Source of the DNA: Aphanomyces cochlioides
Lineage: Eukaryota > Oomycota > Saprolegniomycetes > Saprolegniales > Verrucalvaceae
DNA: 64,000 bases
Assembly (NCBI GenBank): GCA_019828595.1
Contig: JAHQRK010000026.1
Coordinates: forward strand, 310,001-374,000
Direction of reading: 5' to 3'
The translations under genes were made by a program, and so were the position numbers. A model generated the notes under the pieces. That model searched no databases. It was not told the origin of the DNA and saw only the letters and a list, made by a program, of their open reading frames with translations. Below are positions 1 to 14,029 of this stretch, in pieces. The stretch's first letter is position 1; every line of letters begins with the position of its first letter.

Positions 1-107
1 CTTTCGAGCCAAGTTGGTGCTTGGTCCACCACACTACCATGACACCTTTCAAACGTGCCAGACGTCGCGAGTGGGCGTCTTCATGGGGTCGAGATATGCA
101 CGTGCCA

Positions 108-126
108 CGTCGCACCACATGCGACG
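108..126. other. Conserved 7-bp hairpin in each satellite monomer (first instance)
   Basis: CGTCGCA (108-114), a 5-nt loop and TGCGACG (120-126) form a perfect 7-bp inverted repeat in most monomers. Just upstream is the 8-bp palindrome GCACGTGC (98-105), which contains an E-box core CACGTG. The cacatcgc variant breaks one base pair. Whether anything binds here is unknown. Confidence 0.5.
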
Positions 127-3100
127 AGAAACACGTTGAGATGCATCTTGTGGCGTGTGTTTGGGACACTCGCGTGTTGCTTTCGAGCCAAGTTGGTGCT
201 TGGTCCACCACACTACCATGACACCTTTCAAACGTGCCAGACGTCGCGAGTGGGCGTCTTCATGGGGTCGAGATATGCACGTGCCACATCGCACCACATG
301 CGACGAGAAACACGTTGAGATGCATCTTGTGGCGTGTGTTTGGGACACTCGCGTGTTGCTTTCGAGCCAAGTTGGTGCTTGGTCCACCACACTACCATGA
401 CACCTTTCAAACGTGCCAGTCGTCGCGAGTGGGCGTCTTCATGGGGTCGAGATATGCACGTGCCACGTCGCACCACATGCGACGAGAAACACGTTGAGAT
501 GCATCTTGTGGCGTGTGTTTGGGACACTCGCGTGTTGCTTTCGAGCCAAGTTGGTGCTTGGTCCGCCACACTACCATGACACCTTTCAAACGTGCCAGAC
601 GTCGCGAGTGGGTGTCTTCATGGGGTCGAGATATGCACGTGCCACGTCGCACCACATGCGACGAGAAACACGTTGAGATGCATCTTGTGGCGTGTGTTTG
701 GGACACTCGCGTGTTGCTTTCGAGCCAAGTTGGTGCTTGGTCCACCACACTACCATGACACCTTTCAAACGTGCCAGACGTCGCGAGTGGGCGTCTTCAT
801 GGGGTCGAGATATGCACGTGCCACGTCGCACCACATGCGACGAGAAACACGTTGAGATGCATCTTGTGGCGTGTGTGTTGGGACACTCGCGTGTTGCTTT
901 CGAGCCAAGTTGGTGCTTGGTCCACCACACTACCATGACACCTTTCAAACGTGCCAGACGTCGCGAGTGGGTGTCTTCATGGGGTCGAGATATGCACGTG
1001 CCACGTCGCACCACATGCGACGAGAAACACGTTGAGATGCATCTTGTGGCGTGTGTGTTGGGACACTCGCGTGTTGCTTTCGAGCCAAGTTGGTGCTTGG
1101 TCCACCACACTACCATGACACCTTTCAAACGTGCCAGTCGTCGCGAGTGGGCGTCTTCATGGGGTCGAGATATGCACGTGCCACGTCGCACCACATGCGA
1201 CGAGAAACACGTTGAGATGCATCTTGTGGCGTGTGTTTGGGACACTCGCGTGTTGCTTTCGAGCCAAGTTGGTGCTTGGTCCACCACACTCCCATGACAC
1301 CTTTCAAATGTGCCAGTCGTCGCGAGTGGGCGTCTTCATGGGTTCGAGATATGCACGTGCCACATCGCACCACATGCGACGAGAAACACGTTGAGATGCA
1401 TCTTGTGGCGTGTGTTTGGGACACTCGCGTGTTGCTTTCGAGCCAAGTTGGTGCTTGGTCCACCACACTACCATGACACCTTTCAAACGTGCCAGACGTC
1501 GCGAGTGGGCGTCTTCATGGGGTCGAGATATGCACGTGCCACGTCGCACCACATGCGACGAGAAACACGTTGAGATGCATCTTGTGGCGTGTGTTTGGGA
1601 CACTCGCGTGTTGCTTTCGAGCCAAGTTGGTGCTTGGTCCACCACACTACCATGACACCTTTCAAACGTGCCAGACGTCGCGAGTGGGCGTCTTCATGGG
1701 GTCGAGATATGCACGTGCCACGTCGCACCACATGCGACGAGAAACACGTTGAGATGCATCTTGTGGCGTGTGTTTGGGACACTCGCGTGTTGCTTTCGAG
1801 CCAAGTTGGTGCTTGGTCCACCACACTACCATGACACCTTTCAAACGTGCCAGACGTCGCGAGTGGGTGTCTTCATGGGGTCGAGATATGCACGTGCCAC
1901 GTCGCACCACATGCGACGAGAAACACGTTGAGATGCATCTTGTGGCGTGTGTTTGGGACACTCGCGTGTTGCTTTCGAGCCAAGTTGGTGCTTGGTCCAC
2001 CACACTACCATGACACCTTTCAAACGTGCCAGTCGTCGCGAGTGGGCGTCTTCATGGGGTCGAGATGTGCATGTGCCACGTCGCACCACATGCGACGAGA
2101 AACACGTTGAGATGCATCTTGTGGCGTGTGTGTTGGGACACTCGCGTGTTGCTTTCGAGCCAAGTTGGTGCTTGGTCCACCACACTACCATGACACCTTT
2201 CAAACGTGCCAGACGTCGCGAGTGGGCGTCTTCATGGGGTCGAGATATGCACGTGCCACATCGCACTACATGCGACGAGAAACACGTTGAGATGCATCTT
2301 GTGGCGTGTGTTTGGGACACTCGCGTGTTGCTTTCGAGCCAAGTTGGTGCTTGGTCCACCACACTACCATGACACCTTTCAAACGTGCCAGACGTCGCGA
2401 GTGGGCGTCTTCATGGGGTCGAGATATGCACGTGCCACGTCGCACCACATGCGACGAGAAACACGTTGAGATGCATCTTGTGGCGTGTGTTTGGGACACT
2501 CGCGTGTTGCTTTCGAGCCAAGTTGGTGCTTGGTCCACCACACTACCATGACACCTTTCAAACGTGCCAGACGTCGCGAGTGGGCGTCTTCATGGGGTCG
2601 AGATATGCACGTGCCACGTCGCACCACATGCGACGAGAAACACGTTGAGATGCATCTTGTGGCGTGTGTTTGGGACACTCGCGTGTTGCTTTCGAGCCAA
2701 GTTGGTGCTTGGTCCACCACACTCCCATGACACCTTTCAAATGTGCCAGTCGTCGCGAGTGGGCGTCTTCATGGGGTCGAGATATGCACGTGCCACGTCG
2801 CACCACATGCGACGAGAAACACGTTGAGATGCATCTTGTGGCGTGTGTTTGGGACACTCGCGTGTTGCTTTCGAGCCAAGTTGGTGCTTGGTCCACCACA
2901 CTACCATGACACCTTTCAAACGTGCCAGTCGTCGCGAGTGGGCGTCTTCATGGGGTCGAGATATGCACGTGCCACGTCGCACCACATGCGACGAGAAACA
3001 CGTTGAGATGCATCTTGTGGCGTGTGTGTTGGGACACTCGCGTGTTGCTTTCGAGCCAAGTTGGTGCTTGGTCCACCACACTACCATGACACCTTTCAAA

Positions 3101-6100
3101 CGTGCCAGACGTCGCGAGTGGGCGTCTTCATGGGGTCGAGATATGCACGTGCCACGTCGCACCACATGCGACGAGAAACACGTTGAGATGCATCTTGTGG
3201 CGTGTGTTTGGGACACTCGCGTGTTGCTTTCGAGCCAAGTTGGTGCTTGGTCCACCACACTACCATGACACCTTTCAAACGTGCCAGTCGTCGCGAGTGG
3301 GCGTCTTCATGGGGTCGAGATATGCACGTGCCACGTCGCACCACATGCGACGAGAAACACGTTGAGATGCATCTTGTGGCGTGTGTGTTGGGACACTCGC
3401 GTGTTGCTTTCGAGCCAAGTTGGTGCTTGGTCCACCACACTACCATGACACCTTTCAAACGTGCCAGACGTCGCGAGTGGGTGTCTTCATGGGGTCGAGA
3501 TATGCACGTGCCACGTCGCACCACATGCGACGAGAAACACGTTGAGATGCATCTTGTGGCGTGTGTTTGGGACACTCGCGTGTTGCTTTCGAGCCAAGTT
3601 GGTGCTTGGTCCACCACACTACCATGACACCTTTCAAACGTGCCAGACGTCGCGAGTGGGCGTCTTCATGGGGTCGAGATATGCACGTGCCACGTCGCAC
3701 CACATGCGACGAGAAACACGTTGAGATGCATCTTGTGGCGTGTGTGTTGGGACACTCGCGTGTTGCTTTCGAGCCAAGTTGGTGCTTGGTCCACCACACT
3801 ACCATGACACCTTTCAAACGTGCCAGACGTCGCGAGTGGGCGTCTTCATGGGGTCGAGATATGCACGTGCCACATCGCACCACATGCGACGAGAAACACG
3901 TTGAGATGCATCTTGTGGCGTGTGTTTGGGACACTCGCGTGTTGCTTTCGAGCCAAGTTGGTGCTTGGTCCACCACACTACCATGACACCTTTCAAACGT
4001 GCCAGACGTCGCGAGTGGGCGTCTTCATGGGGTCGAGATATGCACGTGCCACGTCGCACCACATGCGACGAGAAACACGTTGAGATGCATCTTGTGGCGT
4101 GTGTTTGGGACACTCGCGTGTTGCTTTCGAGCCAAGTTGGTGCTTGGTCCACCACACTACCATGACACCTTTCAAACGTGCCAGACGTCGCGAGTGGGCG
4201 TCTTCATGGGGTCGAGATATGCACGTGCCACGTCGCACCACATGCGACGAGAAACACGTTGAGATGCATCTTGTGGCGTGTGTTTGGGACACTCGCGTGT
4301 TGCTTTCGAGCCAAGTTGGTGCTTGGTCCACCACACTCCCATGACACCTTTCAAATGTGCCAGTCGTCGCGAGTGGGCGTCTTCATGGGGTCGAGATATG
4401 CACGTGCCACATCGCACCACATGCGACGAGAAACACGTTGAGATGCATCTTGTGGCGTGTGTTTGGGACACTCGCGTGTTGCTTTCGAGCCAAGTTGGTG
4501 CTTGGTCCACCACACTACCATGACACCTTTCAAACGTGCCAGACGTCGCGAGTGGGCGTCTTCATGGGGTCGAGATATGCACGTGCCACGTCGCACCACA
4601 TGCGACGAGAAACACGTTGAGATGCATCTTGTGGCGTGTGTTTGGGACACTCGCGTGTTGCTTTCGAGCCAAGTTGGTGCTTGGTCCACCACACTACCAT
4701 GACACCTTTCAAACGTGCCAGTCGTCGCGAGTGGGCGTCTTCATGGGGTCGAGATGTGCATGTGCCACGTCGCACCACATGCGACGAGAAACACGTTGAG
4801 ATGCATCTTGTGGCGTGTGTGTTGGGACACTCGCGTGTTGCTTTCGAGCCAAGTTGGTGCTTGGTCCACCACACTACCATGACACCTTTCAAACGTGCCA
4901 GACGTCGCGAGTGGGCGTCTTCATGGGGTCGAGATATGCACGTGCCACGTCGCACCACATGCGACGAGAAACACGTTGAGATGCATCTTGTGGCGTGTGT
5001 TTGGGACACTCGCGTGTTGCTTTCGAGCCAAGTTGGTGCTTGGTCCACCACACTACCATGACACCTTTCAAACGTGCCAGTCGTCGCGAGTGGGCGTCTT
5101 CATGGGGTCGAGATATGCACGTGCCACGTCGCACCACATGCGACGAGAAACACGTTGAGATGCATCTTGTGGCGTGTGTGTTGGGACACTCGCGTGTTGC
5201 TTTCGAGCCAAGTTGGTGCTTGGTCCACCACACTACCATGACACCTTTCAAACGTGCCAGACGTCGCGAGTGGGCGTCTTCATGGGGTCGAGATATGCAC
5301 GTGCCACGTCGCACCACATGCGACGAGAAACACGTTGAGATGCATCTTGTGGCGTGTGTTTGGGACACTCGCGTGTTGCTTTCGAGCCAAGTTGGTGCTT
5401 GGTCCACCACACTACCATGACACCTTTCAAACGTGCCAGTCGTCGCGAGTGGGCGTCTTCATGGGGTCGAGATATGCACGTGCCACGTCGCACCACATGC
5501 GACGAGAAACACGTTGAGATGCATCTTGTGGCGTGTGTTTGGGACACTCGCGTGTTGCTTTCGAGCCAAGTTGGTGCTTGGTCCACCACACTACCATGAC
5601 ACCTTTCAAACGTGCCAGTCGTCGCGAGTGGGCGTCTTCATGGGGTCGAGATGTGCATGTGCCACGTCGCACCACATGCGACGAGAAACACGTTGAGATG
5701 CATCTTGTGGCGTGTGTGTTGGGACACTCGCGTGTTGCTTTCGAGCCAAGTTGGTGCTTGGTCCACCACACTACCATGACACCTTTCAAACGTGCCAGAC
5801 GTCGCGAGTGGGCGTCTTCATGGGGTCGAGATATGCACGTGCCACGTCGCACCACATGCGACGAGAAACACGTTGAGATGCATCTTGTGGCGTGTGTTTG
5901 GGACACTCGCGTGTTGCTTTCGAGCCAAGTTGGTGCTTGGTCCACCACACTACCATGACACCTTTCAAACGTGCCAGACGTCGCGAGTGGGCGTCTTCAT
6001 GGGGTCGAGATATGCACGTGCCACGTCGCACCACATGCGACGAGAAACACGTTGAGATGCATCTTGTGGCGTGTGTTTGGGACACTCGCGTGTTGCTTTC

Positions 6101-9100
6101 GAGCCAAGTTGGTGCTTGGTCCACCACACTACCATGACACCTTTCAAACGTGCCAGACGTCGCGAGTGGGCGTCTTCATGGGGTCGAGATATGCACGTGC
6201 CACGTCGCACCACATGCGACGAGAAACACGTTGAGATGCATCTTGTGGCGTGTGTGTTGGGACACTCGCGTGTTGCTTTCGAGCCAAGTTGGTGCTTGGT
6301 CCACCACACTACCATGACACCTTTCAAACGTGCCAGACGTCGCGAGTGGGCGTCTTCATGGGGTCGAGATATGCACGTGCCACGTCGCACCACATGCGAC
6401 GAGAAACACGTTGAGATGCATCTTGTGGCGTGTGTTTGGGACACTCGCGTGTTGCTTTCGAGCCAAGTTGATGCTTGGTCCACCACACTACCATGACACC
6501 TTTCAAACGTGCCAGACGTCGCGAGTGGGTGTCTTCATGGGGTCGAGATATGCACGTGCCACGTCGCACCACATGCGACGAGAAACACGTTGAGATGCAT
6601 CTTGTGGCGTGTGTGTTGGGACACTCGCGTGTTGCTTTCGAGCCAAGTTGGTGCTTGGTCCACCACACTACCATGACACCTTTCAAACGTGCCAGACGTC
6701 GCGAGTGGGCGTCTTCATGGGGTCGAGATATGCACGTGCCACGTCGCACCACATGCGACGAGAAACACGTTGAGATGCATCTTGTGGCGTGTGTGTTGGG
6801 ACACTCGCGTGTTGCTTTCGAGCCAAGTTGGTGCTTGGTCCGCCACACTACCATGACACCTTTCAAACGTGCCAGACGTCGCGAGTGGGCGTCTTCATGG
6901 GGTCGAGATATGCACGTGCCACGTCGCACCACATGCGACGAGAAACACGTTGAGATGCATCTTGTGGCGTGTGTTTGGGACACTCGCGTGTTGCTTTCGA
7001 GCCAAGTTGGTGCTTGGTCCACCACACTACCATGACACCTTTCAAACGTGCCAGACGTCGCGAGTGGGCGTCTTCATGGGGTCGAGATATGCACGTGCCA
7101 CGTCGCACCACATGCGACGAGAAACACGTTGAGATGCATCTTGTGGCGTGTGTGTTGGGACACTCGCGTGTTGCTTTCGAGCCAAGTTGGTGCTTGGTCC
7201 GCCACACTACCATGACACCTTTCAAACGTGCCAGACGTCGCGAGTGGGCGTCTTCATGGGGTCGAGATATGCACGTGCCACGTCGCACCACATGCGACGA
7301 GAAACACGTTGAGATGCATCTTGTGGCGTGTGTTTGGGACACTCGCGTGTTGCTTTCGAGCCAAGTTGGTGCTTGGTCCACCACACTACCATGACACCTT
7401 TCAAACGTGCCAGACGTCGCGAGTGGGCGTCTTCATGGGGGCGAGATATGCACGTGCCACGTCGCACCACATGCGACGAGAAACACGTTGAGATGCATCT
7501 TGTGGCGTGTGTTTGGGACACTCGCGTGTTGCTTTCGAGCCAAGTTGGTGCTTGGTCCACCACACTACCATGACACCTTTCAAACGTGCCAGACGTCGCG
7601 AGTGGGCGTCTTCATGGGGTCGAGATATGCACGTGCCACGTCGCACCACATGCGACGAGAAACACGTTGAGATGCATCTTGTGGCGTGTGTTTGGGACAC
7701 TCGCGTGTTGCTTTCGAGCCAAGTTGGTGCTTGGTCCACCACACTACCATGACACCTTTCAAACGTGCCAGTCGTCGTGAGTGGGTGTCTTCATGGGGTC
7801 GAGATATGCACGTGCCACGTCGCACCACATGCGACGAGAAACACGTTGAGATGCATCTTGTGGCGTGTGTGTTGGGACACTCGCGTGTTGCTTTCGAGCC
7901 AAGTTGGTGCTTGGTCCACCACACTACCATGACACCTTTCAAACGTGCCAGTCGTCGCGAGTGGGCGTCTTCATGGGGTCGAGATATGCACGTGCCACGT
8001 CGCACCACATGCGACGAGAAACACGTTGAGATGCATCTTGTGGCGTGTGTTTGGGACACTCGCGTGTTGCTTTCGAGCCAAGTTGGTGCTTGGTCCACCA
8101 CACTACCATGACACCTTTCAAACGTGCCAGTCGTCGCGAGTGGGCGTCTTCATGGGGTCGAGATATGCACGTGCCACGTCGCACCACATGCGACGAGAAA
8201 CACGTTGAGATGCATCTTGTGGCGTGTGTTTGGGACACTCGCGTGTTGCTTTCGAGCCAAGTTGGTGCTTGGTCCACCACACTACCATGACACCTTTCAA
8301 ACGTGCCAGACGTCGCGAGTGGGTGTCTTCATGGGGTCGAGATATGCACGTGCCACGTCGCACCACATGCGACGAGAAACACGTTGAGATGCATCTTGTG
8401 GCGTGTGTGTTGGGACACTCGCGTGTTGCTTTCGAGCCAAGTTGGTGCTTGGTCCACCACACTACCATGACACCTTTCAAACGTGCCAGTCGTCGCGAGT
8501 GGGCGTCTTCATGGGGTCGAGATATGCACGTGCCACGTCGCACCACATGCGACGAGAAACACGTTGAGATGCATCTTGTGGCGTGTGTTTGGGACACTCG
8601 CGTGTTGCTTTCGAGCCAAGTTGGTGCTTGGTCCACCACACTACCATGACACCTTTCAAACGTGCCAGACGCGAGTGGGTGTCTTCATGGGGTCGAGATA
8701 TGCACGTGCCACGTCGCACCACATGCGACGAGAAACACGTTGAGATGCATCTTGTGGCGTGTGTGTTGGGACACTCGCGTGTTGCTTTCGAGCCAAGTTG
8801 GTGCTTGGTCCACCACACTACCATGACACCTTTCAAACGTGCCAGACGTCGCGAGTGGGCGTCTTCATGGGGTCGAGATATGCACGTGCCACGTCGCACC
8901 ACATGCGACGAGAAACACGTTGAGATGCATCTTGTGGCGTGTGTTTGGGACACTCGCGTGTTGCTTTCGAGCCAAGTTGGTGCTTGGTCCACTACACTAC
9001 CATGACACCTTTCAAACGTGCCAGTCGTCGCGAGTGGGCGTCTTCATGGGGTCGAGATGTGCATGTGCCACGTCGCACCACATGCGACGAGAAACACGTT

Positions 9101-10447
9101 GAGATGCATCTTGTGGCGTGTGTTTGGGACACTCGCGTGTTGCTTTCGAGCCAAGTTGGTGCTTGGTCCACCACACTACCATGACACCTTTCAAACGTGC
9201 CAGACGTCGCGAGTGGGCGTCTTCATGGGGTCGAGATATGCACGTGCCACGTCGCACCACATGCGACGAGAAACACGTTGAGATGCATCTTGTGGCGTGT
9301 GTTTGGGACACTCGCGTGTTGCTTTCGAGCCAAGTTGGTGCTTGGTCCACCACACTACCATGACACCTTTCAAACGTGCCAGACGTCGCGAGTGGGCGTC
9401 TTCATGGGGTCGAGATATGCACGTGCCACGTCGCACCACATGCGACGAGAAACACGTTGAGATGCATCTTGTGGCGTGTGTTTGGGACACTCGCGTGTTG
9501 CTTTCGAGCCAAGTTGGTGCTTGGTCCACCACACTACCATGACACCTTTCAAACGTGCCAGACGCGAGTGGGTGTCTTCATGGGGTCGAGATATGCACGT
9601 GCCACGTCGCACCACATGCGACGAGAAACACGTTGAGATGCATCTTGTGGCGTGTGTTTGGGACACTCGCGTGTTGCTTTCGAGCCAAGTTGGTGCTTGG
9701 TCCACCACACTACCATGACACCTTTCAAACGTGCCAGACGTCGCGAGTGGGCGTCTTCATGGGGTCGAGATATGCACGTGCCACGTCGCACCACATGCGA
9801 CGAGAAACACGTTGAGATGCATCTTGTGGCGTGTGTTTGGGACACTCGCGTGTTGCTTTCGAGCCAAGTTGGTGCTTGGTCCACCACACTACCATGACAC
9901 CTTTCAAACGTGCCAGTCGTCGCGAGTGGGCGTCTTCATGGGGTCGAGATATGCACGTGCCACGTCGCACCACATGCGACGAGAAACACGTTGAGATGCA
10001 TCTTGTGGCGTGTGTTTGGGACACTCGCGTGTTGCTTTCGAGCCAAGTTGGTGCTTGGTCCACTACACTACCATGACACCTTTCAAACGTGCCAGTCGTC
10101 GCGAGTGGGCGTCTTCATGGGGTCGAGATGTGCATGTGCCACGTCGCACCACATGCGACGAGAAACACGTTGAGATGCATCTTGTGGCGTGTGTGTTGGG
10201 ACACTCGCGTGTTGCTTTCGAGCCAAGTTGGTGCTTGGTCCACCACACTACCATGACACCTTTCAAACGTGCCAGACGTCGCGAGTGGGCGTCTTCATGG
10301 GGTCGAGATATGCACGTGCCACGTCGCACCACATGCGACGAGAAACACGTTGAGATGCATCTTGTGGCGTGTGTTTGGGACACTCGCGTGTTGCTTTCGA
10401 GCCAAGTTGGTGCTTGGTCCACCACACTACCATGACACCTTTCAAAC

Positions 10448-11517
10448 GTGCCAGTCGTCGCGAGTGGGCGTCTTCATGGGGTCGAGATATGCACGTGCCA
10501 CGTCGCACCACATGCGACGAGAAACACGTTGAGATGCATCTTGTGGCGTGTGTTTGGGACACTCGCGTGTTGCTTTCGAGCCAAGTTGGTGCTTGGTCCA
10601 CCACACTACCATGACACCTTTCAAACGTGCCAGACGCGAGTGGGTGTCTTCATGGGGTCGAGATATGCACGTGCCACGTCGCACCACATGCGACGAGAAA
10701 CACGTTGAGATGCATCTTGTGGCGTGTGTGTTGGGACACTCGCGTGTTGCTTTCGAGCCAAGTTGGTGCTTGGTCCACCACACTACCATGACACCTTTCA
10801 AACGTGCCAGACGTCGCGAGTGGGCGTCTTCATGGGGTCGAGATATGCACGTGCCACGTCGCACCACATGCGACGAGAAACACGTTGAGATGCATCTTGT
10901 GGTGTGTGTTTGGGACACTCGCGTGTTGCTTTCGAGCCAAGTTGGTGCTTGGTCCGCCACACTACCATGACACCTTTCAAACGTGCCAGACGTCGCGAGT
11001 GGGCGTCTTCATGGGGTCGAGATATGCACGTGCCACGTCGCACCACATGCGACGAGAAACACGTTGAGATGCATCTTGTGGCGTGTGTTTGGGACACTCG
11101 CGTGTTGCTTTCGAGCCAAGTTGGTGCTTGGTCCACCACACTACCATGACACCTTTCAAACGTGCCAGACGCGAGTGGGTGTCTTCATGGGGTCGAGATA
11201 TGCACGTGCCACGTCGCACCACATGCGACGAGAAACACGTTGAGATGCATCTTGTGGCGTGTGTGTTGGGACACTCGCGTGTTGCTTTCGAGCCAAGTTG
11301 GTGCTTGGTCCACCACACTACCATGACACCTTTCAAACGTGCCAGACGTCGCGAGTGGGCGTCTTCATGGGGTCGAGATATGCACGTGCCACGTCGCACC
11401 ACATGCGACGAGAAACACGTTGAGATGCATCTTGTGGTGTGTGTTTGGGACACTCGCGTGTTGCTTTCGAGCCAAGTTGGTGCTTGGTCCGCCACACTAC
11501 CATGACACCTTTCAAAC
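10448..11517. repeat. Higher-order trimer repeat within the satellite (~535 bp period)
   Basis: Two consecutive 535-bp blocks carry the same ordered set of variant monomers: one with the 3-bp deletion (near 10635 and 11170), one 180-bp unit, and one with ggtgtgtgtttggg followed by tccgcc (near 10903 and 11438). The ordered repetition of rare variants shows that a three-monomer block was duplicated as a unit. Confidence 0.7.
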
Positions 11518-12413
11518 GTGCCAGACGTCGCGAGTGGGCGTCTTCATGGGGTCGAGATATGCACGTGCCACGTCGCACCACATGCGACGAGAAACACGTT
11601 GAGATGCATCTTGTGGCGTGTGTTTGGGACACTCGCGTGTTGCTTTCGAGCCAAGTTGGTGCTTGGTCCACTACACTACCATGACACCTTTCAAACGTGC
11701 CAGTCGTCGCGAGTGGGCGTCTTCATGGGGTCGAGATGTGCATGTGCCACGTCGCACCACATGCGACGAGAAACACGTTGAGATGCATCTTGTGGCGTGT
11801 GTTTGGGACACTCGCGTGTTGCTTTCGAGCCAAGTTGGTGCTTGGTCCACCACACTACCATGACACCTTTCAAACGTGCCAGACGTCGCGAGTGGGCGTC
11901 TTCATGGGGTCGAGATATGCACGTGCCACGTCGCACCACATGCGACGAGAAACACGTTGAGATGCATCTTGTGGCGTGTGTTTGGGACACTCGCGTGTTG
12001 CTTTCGAGCCAAGTTGGTGCTTGGTCCGCCACACTACCATGACACCTTTCAAACGTGCCAGACGTCGCGAGTGGGCGTCTTCATGGGGTCGAGATATGCA
12101 CGTGCCACGTCGCACCACATGCGACGAGAAACACGTTGAGATGCATCTTGTGGCGTGTGTTTGGGACACTCGCGTGTTGCTTTCGAGCCAAGTTGGTGCT
12201 TGGTCCACCACACTACCATGACACCTTTCAAACGTGCCAGTCGTCGCGAGTGGGCGTCTTCATGGGGTCGAGATATGCACGTGCCACGTCGCACCACATG
12301 CGACGAGAAACACGTTGAGATGCATCTTGTGGCGTGTGTGTTGGGACACTCGCGTGTTGCTTTCGAGCCAAGTTGGTGCTTGGTCCACCACACTACCATG
12401 ACACCTTTCAAAC

Positions 12414-14029
12414 GTGCCAGTCGTCGCGAGTGGGTGTCTTCATGGGGTCGAGATATGCACGTGCCACGTCGCACCACATGCGACGAGAAACACGTTGAGA
12501 TGCATCTTGTGGCGTGTGTTTGGGACACTCGCGTGTTGCTTTCGAGCCAAGTTGGTGCTTGGTCCACCACACTACCATGACACCTTTCAAACGTGCCAGT
12601 CGTCGCGAGTGGGCGTCTTCATGGGGTCGAGATATGCACGTGCCACGTCGCACCACATGCGACGAGAAACACGTTGAGATGCATCTTGTGGCGTGTGTGT
12701 TGGGACACTCGCGTGTTGCTTTCGAGCCAAGTTGGTGCTTGGTCCACCACACTACCATGACACCTTTCAAACGTGCCAGTCGTCGCGAGTGGGCGTCTTC
12801 ATGGGGTCGAGATATGCACGTGCCACGTCGCACCACATGCGACGAGAAACACGTTGAGATGCATCTTGTGGCGTGTGTTTGGGACACTCGCGTGTTGCTT
12901 TCGAGCCAAGTTGGTGCTTGGTCCACCACACTACCATGACACCTTTCAAACGTGCCAGTCGTCGCGAGTGGGCGTCTTCATGGGGTCGAGATATGCACGT
13001 GCCACGTCGCACCACATGCGACGAGAAACACGTTGAGATGCATCTTGTGGCGTGTGTGTTGGGACACTCGCGTGTTGCTTTCGAGCCAAGTTGGTGCTTG
13101 GTCCACCACACTACCATGACACCTTTCAAACGTGCCAGTCGTCGCGAGTGGGCGTCTTCATGGGGTCGAGATATGCACGTGCCACGTCGCACCACATGCG
13201 ACGAGAAACACGTTGAGATGCATCTTGTGGCGTGTGTTTGGGACACTCGCGTGTTGCTTTCGAGCCAAGTTGGTGCTTGGTCCACCACACTACCATGACA
13301 CCTTTCAAACGTGCCAGTCGTCGCGAGTGGGCGTCTTCATGGGGTCGAGATATGCACGTGCCACGTCGCACCACATGCGACGAGAAACACGTTGAGATGC
13401 ATCTTGTGGCGTGTGTTTGGGACACTCGCGTGTTGCTTTCGAGCCAAGTTGGTGCTTGGTCCACCACACTACCATGACACCTTTCAAACGTGCCAGTCGT
13501 CGCGAGTGGGCGTCTTCATGGGGTCGAGATATGCACGTGCCACGTCGCACCACATGCGACGAGAAACACGTTGAGATGCATCTTGTGGCGTGTGTGTTGG
13601 GACACTCGCGTGTTGCTTTCGAGCCAAGTTGGTGCTTGGTCCACCACACTACCATGACACCTTTCAAACGTGCCAGTCGTCGCGAGTGGGCGTCTTCATG
13701 GGGTCGAGATATGCACGTGCCACGTCGCACCACATGCGACGAGAAACACGTTGAGATGCATCTTGTGGCGTGTGTTTGGGACACTCGCGTGTTGCTTTCG
13801 AGCCAAGTTGGTGCTTGGTCCACCACACTACCATGACACCTTTCAAACGTGCCAGTCGTCGCGAGTGGGCGTCTTCATGGGGTCGAGATATGCACGTGCC
13901 ACGTCGCACCACATGCGACGAGAAACACGTTGAGATGCATCTTGTGGCGTGTGTGTTGGGACACTCGCGTGTTGCTTTCGAGCCAAGTTGGTGCTTGGTC
14001 CACCACACTACCATGACACCTTTCAAACG
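12414..14029. repeat. Higher-order dimer repeat within the satellite (~359 bp period)
   Basis: Here 179-bp and 180-bp monomers alternate, giving a 359-bp period with equivalent positions at 12414, 12773, 13132, then (after one odd monomer) 13311, 13670 and 14029. All carry the cagtcgtc variant. This looks like local amplification of a dimer. Confidence 0.65.

Noticed and set aside
692..1287. Satellite as a CRISPR-like array
   Set aside because: The whole 179 bp repeats without unique spacers, no cas genes are present, and the neighbouring LINEs are eukaryotic.
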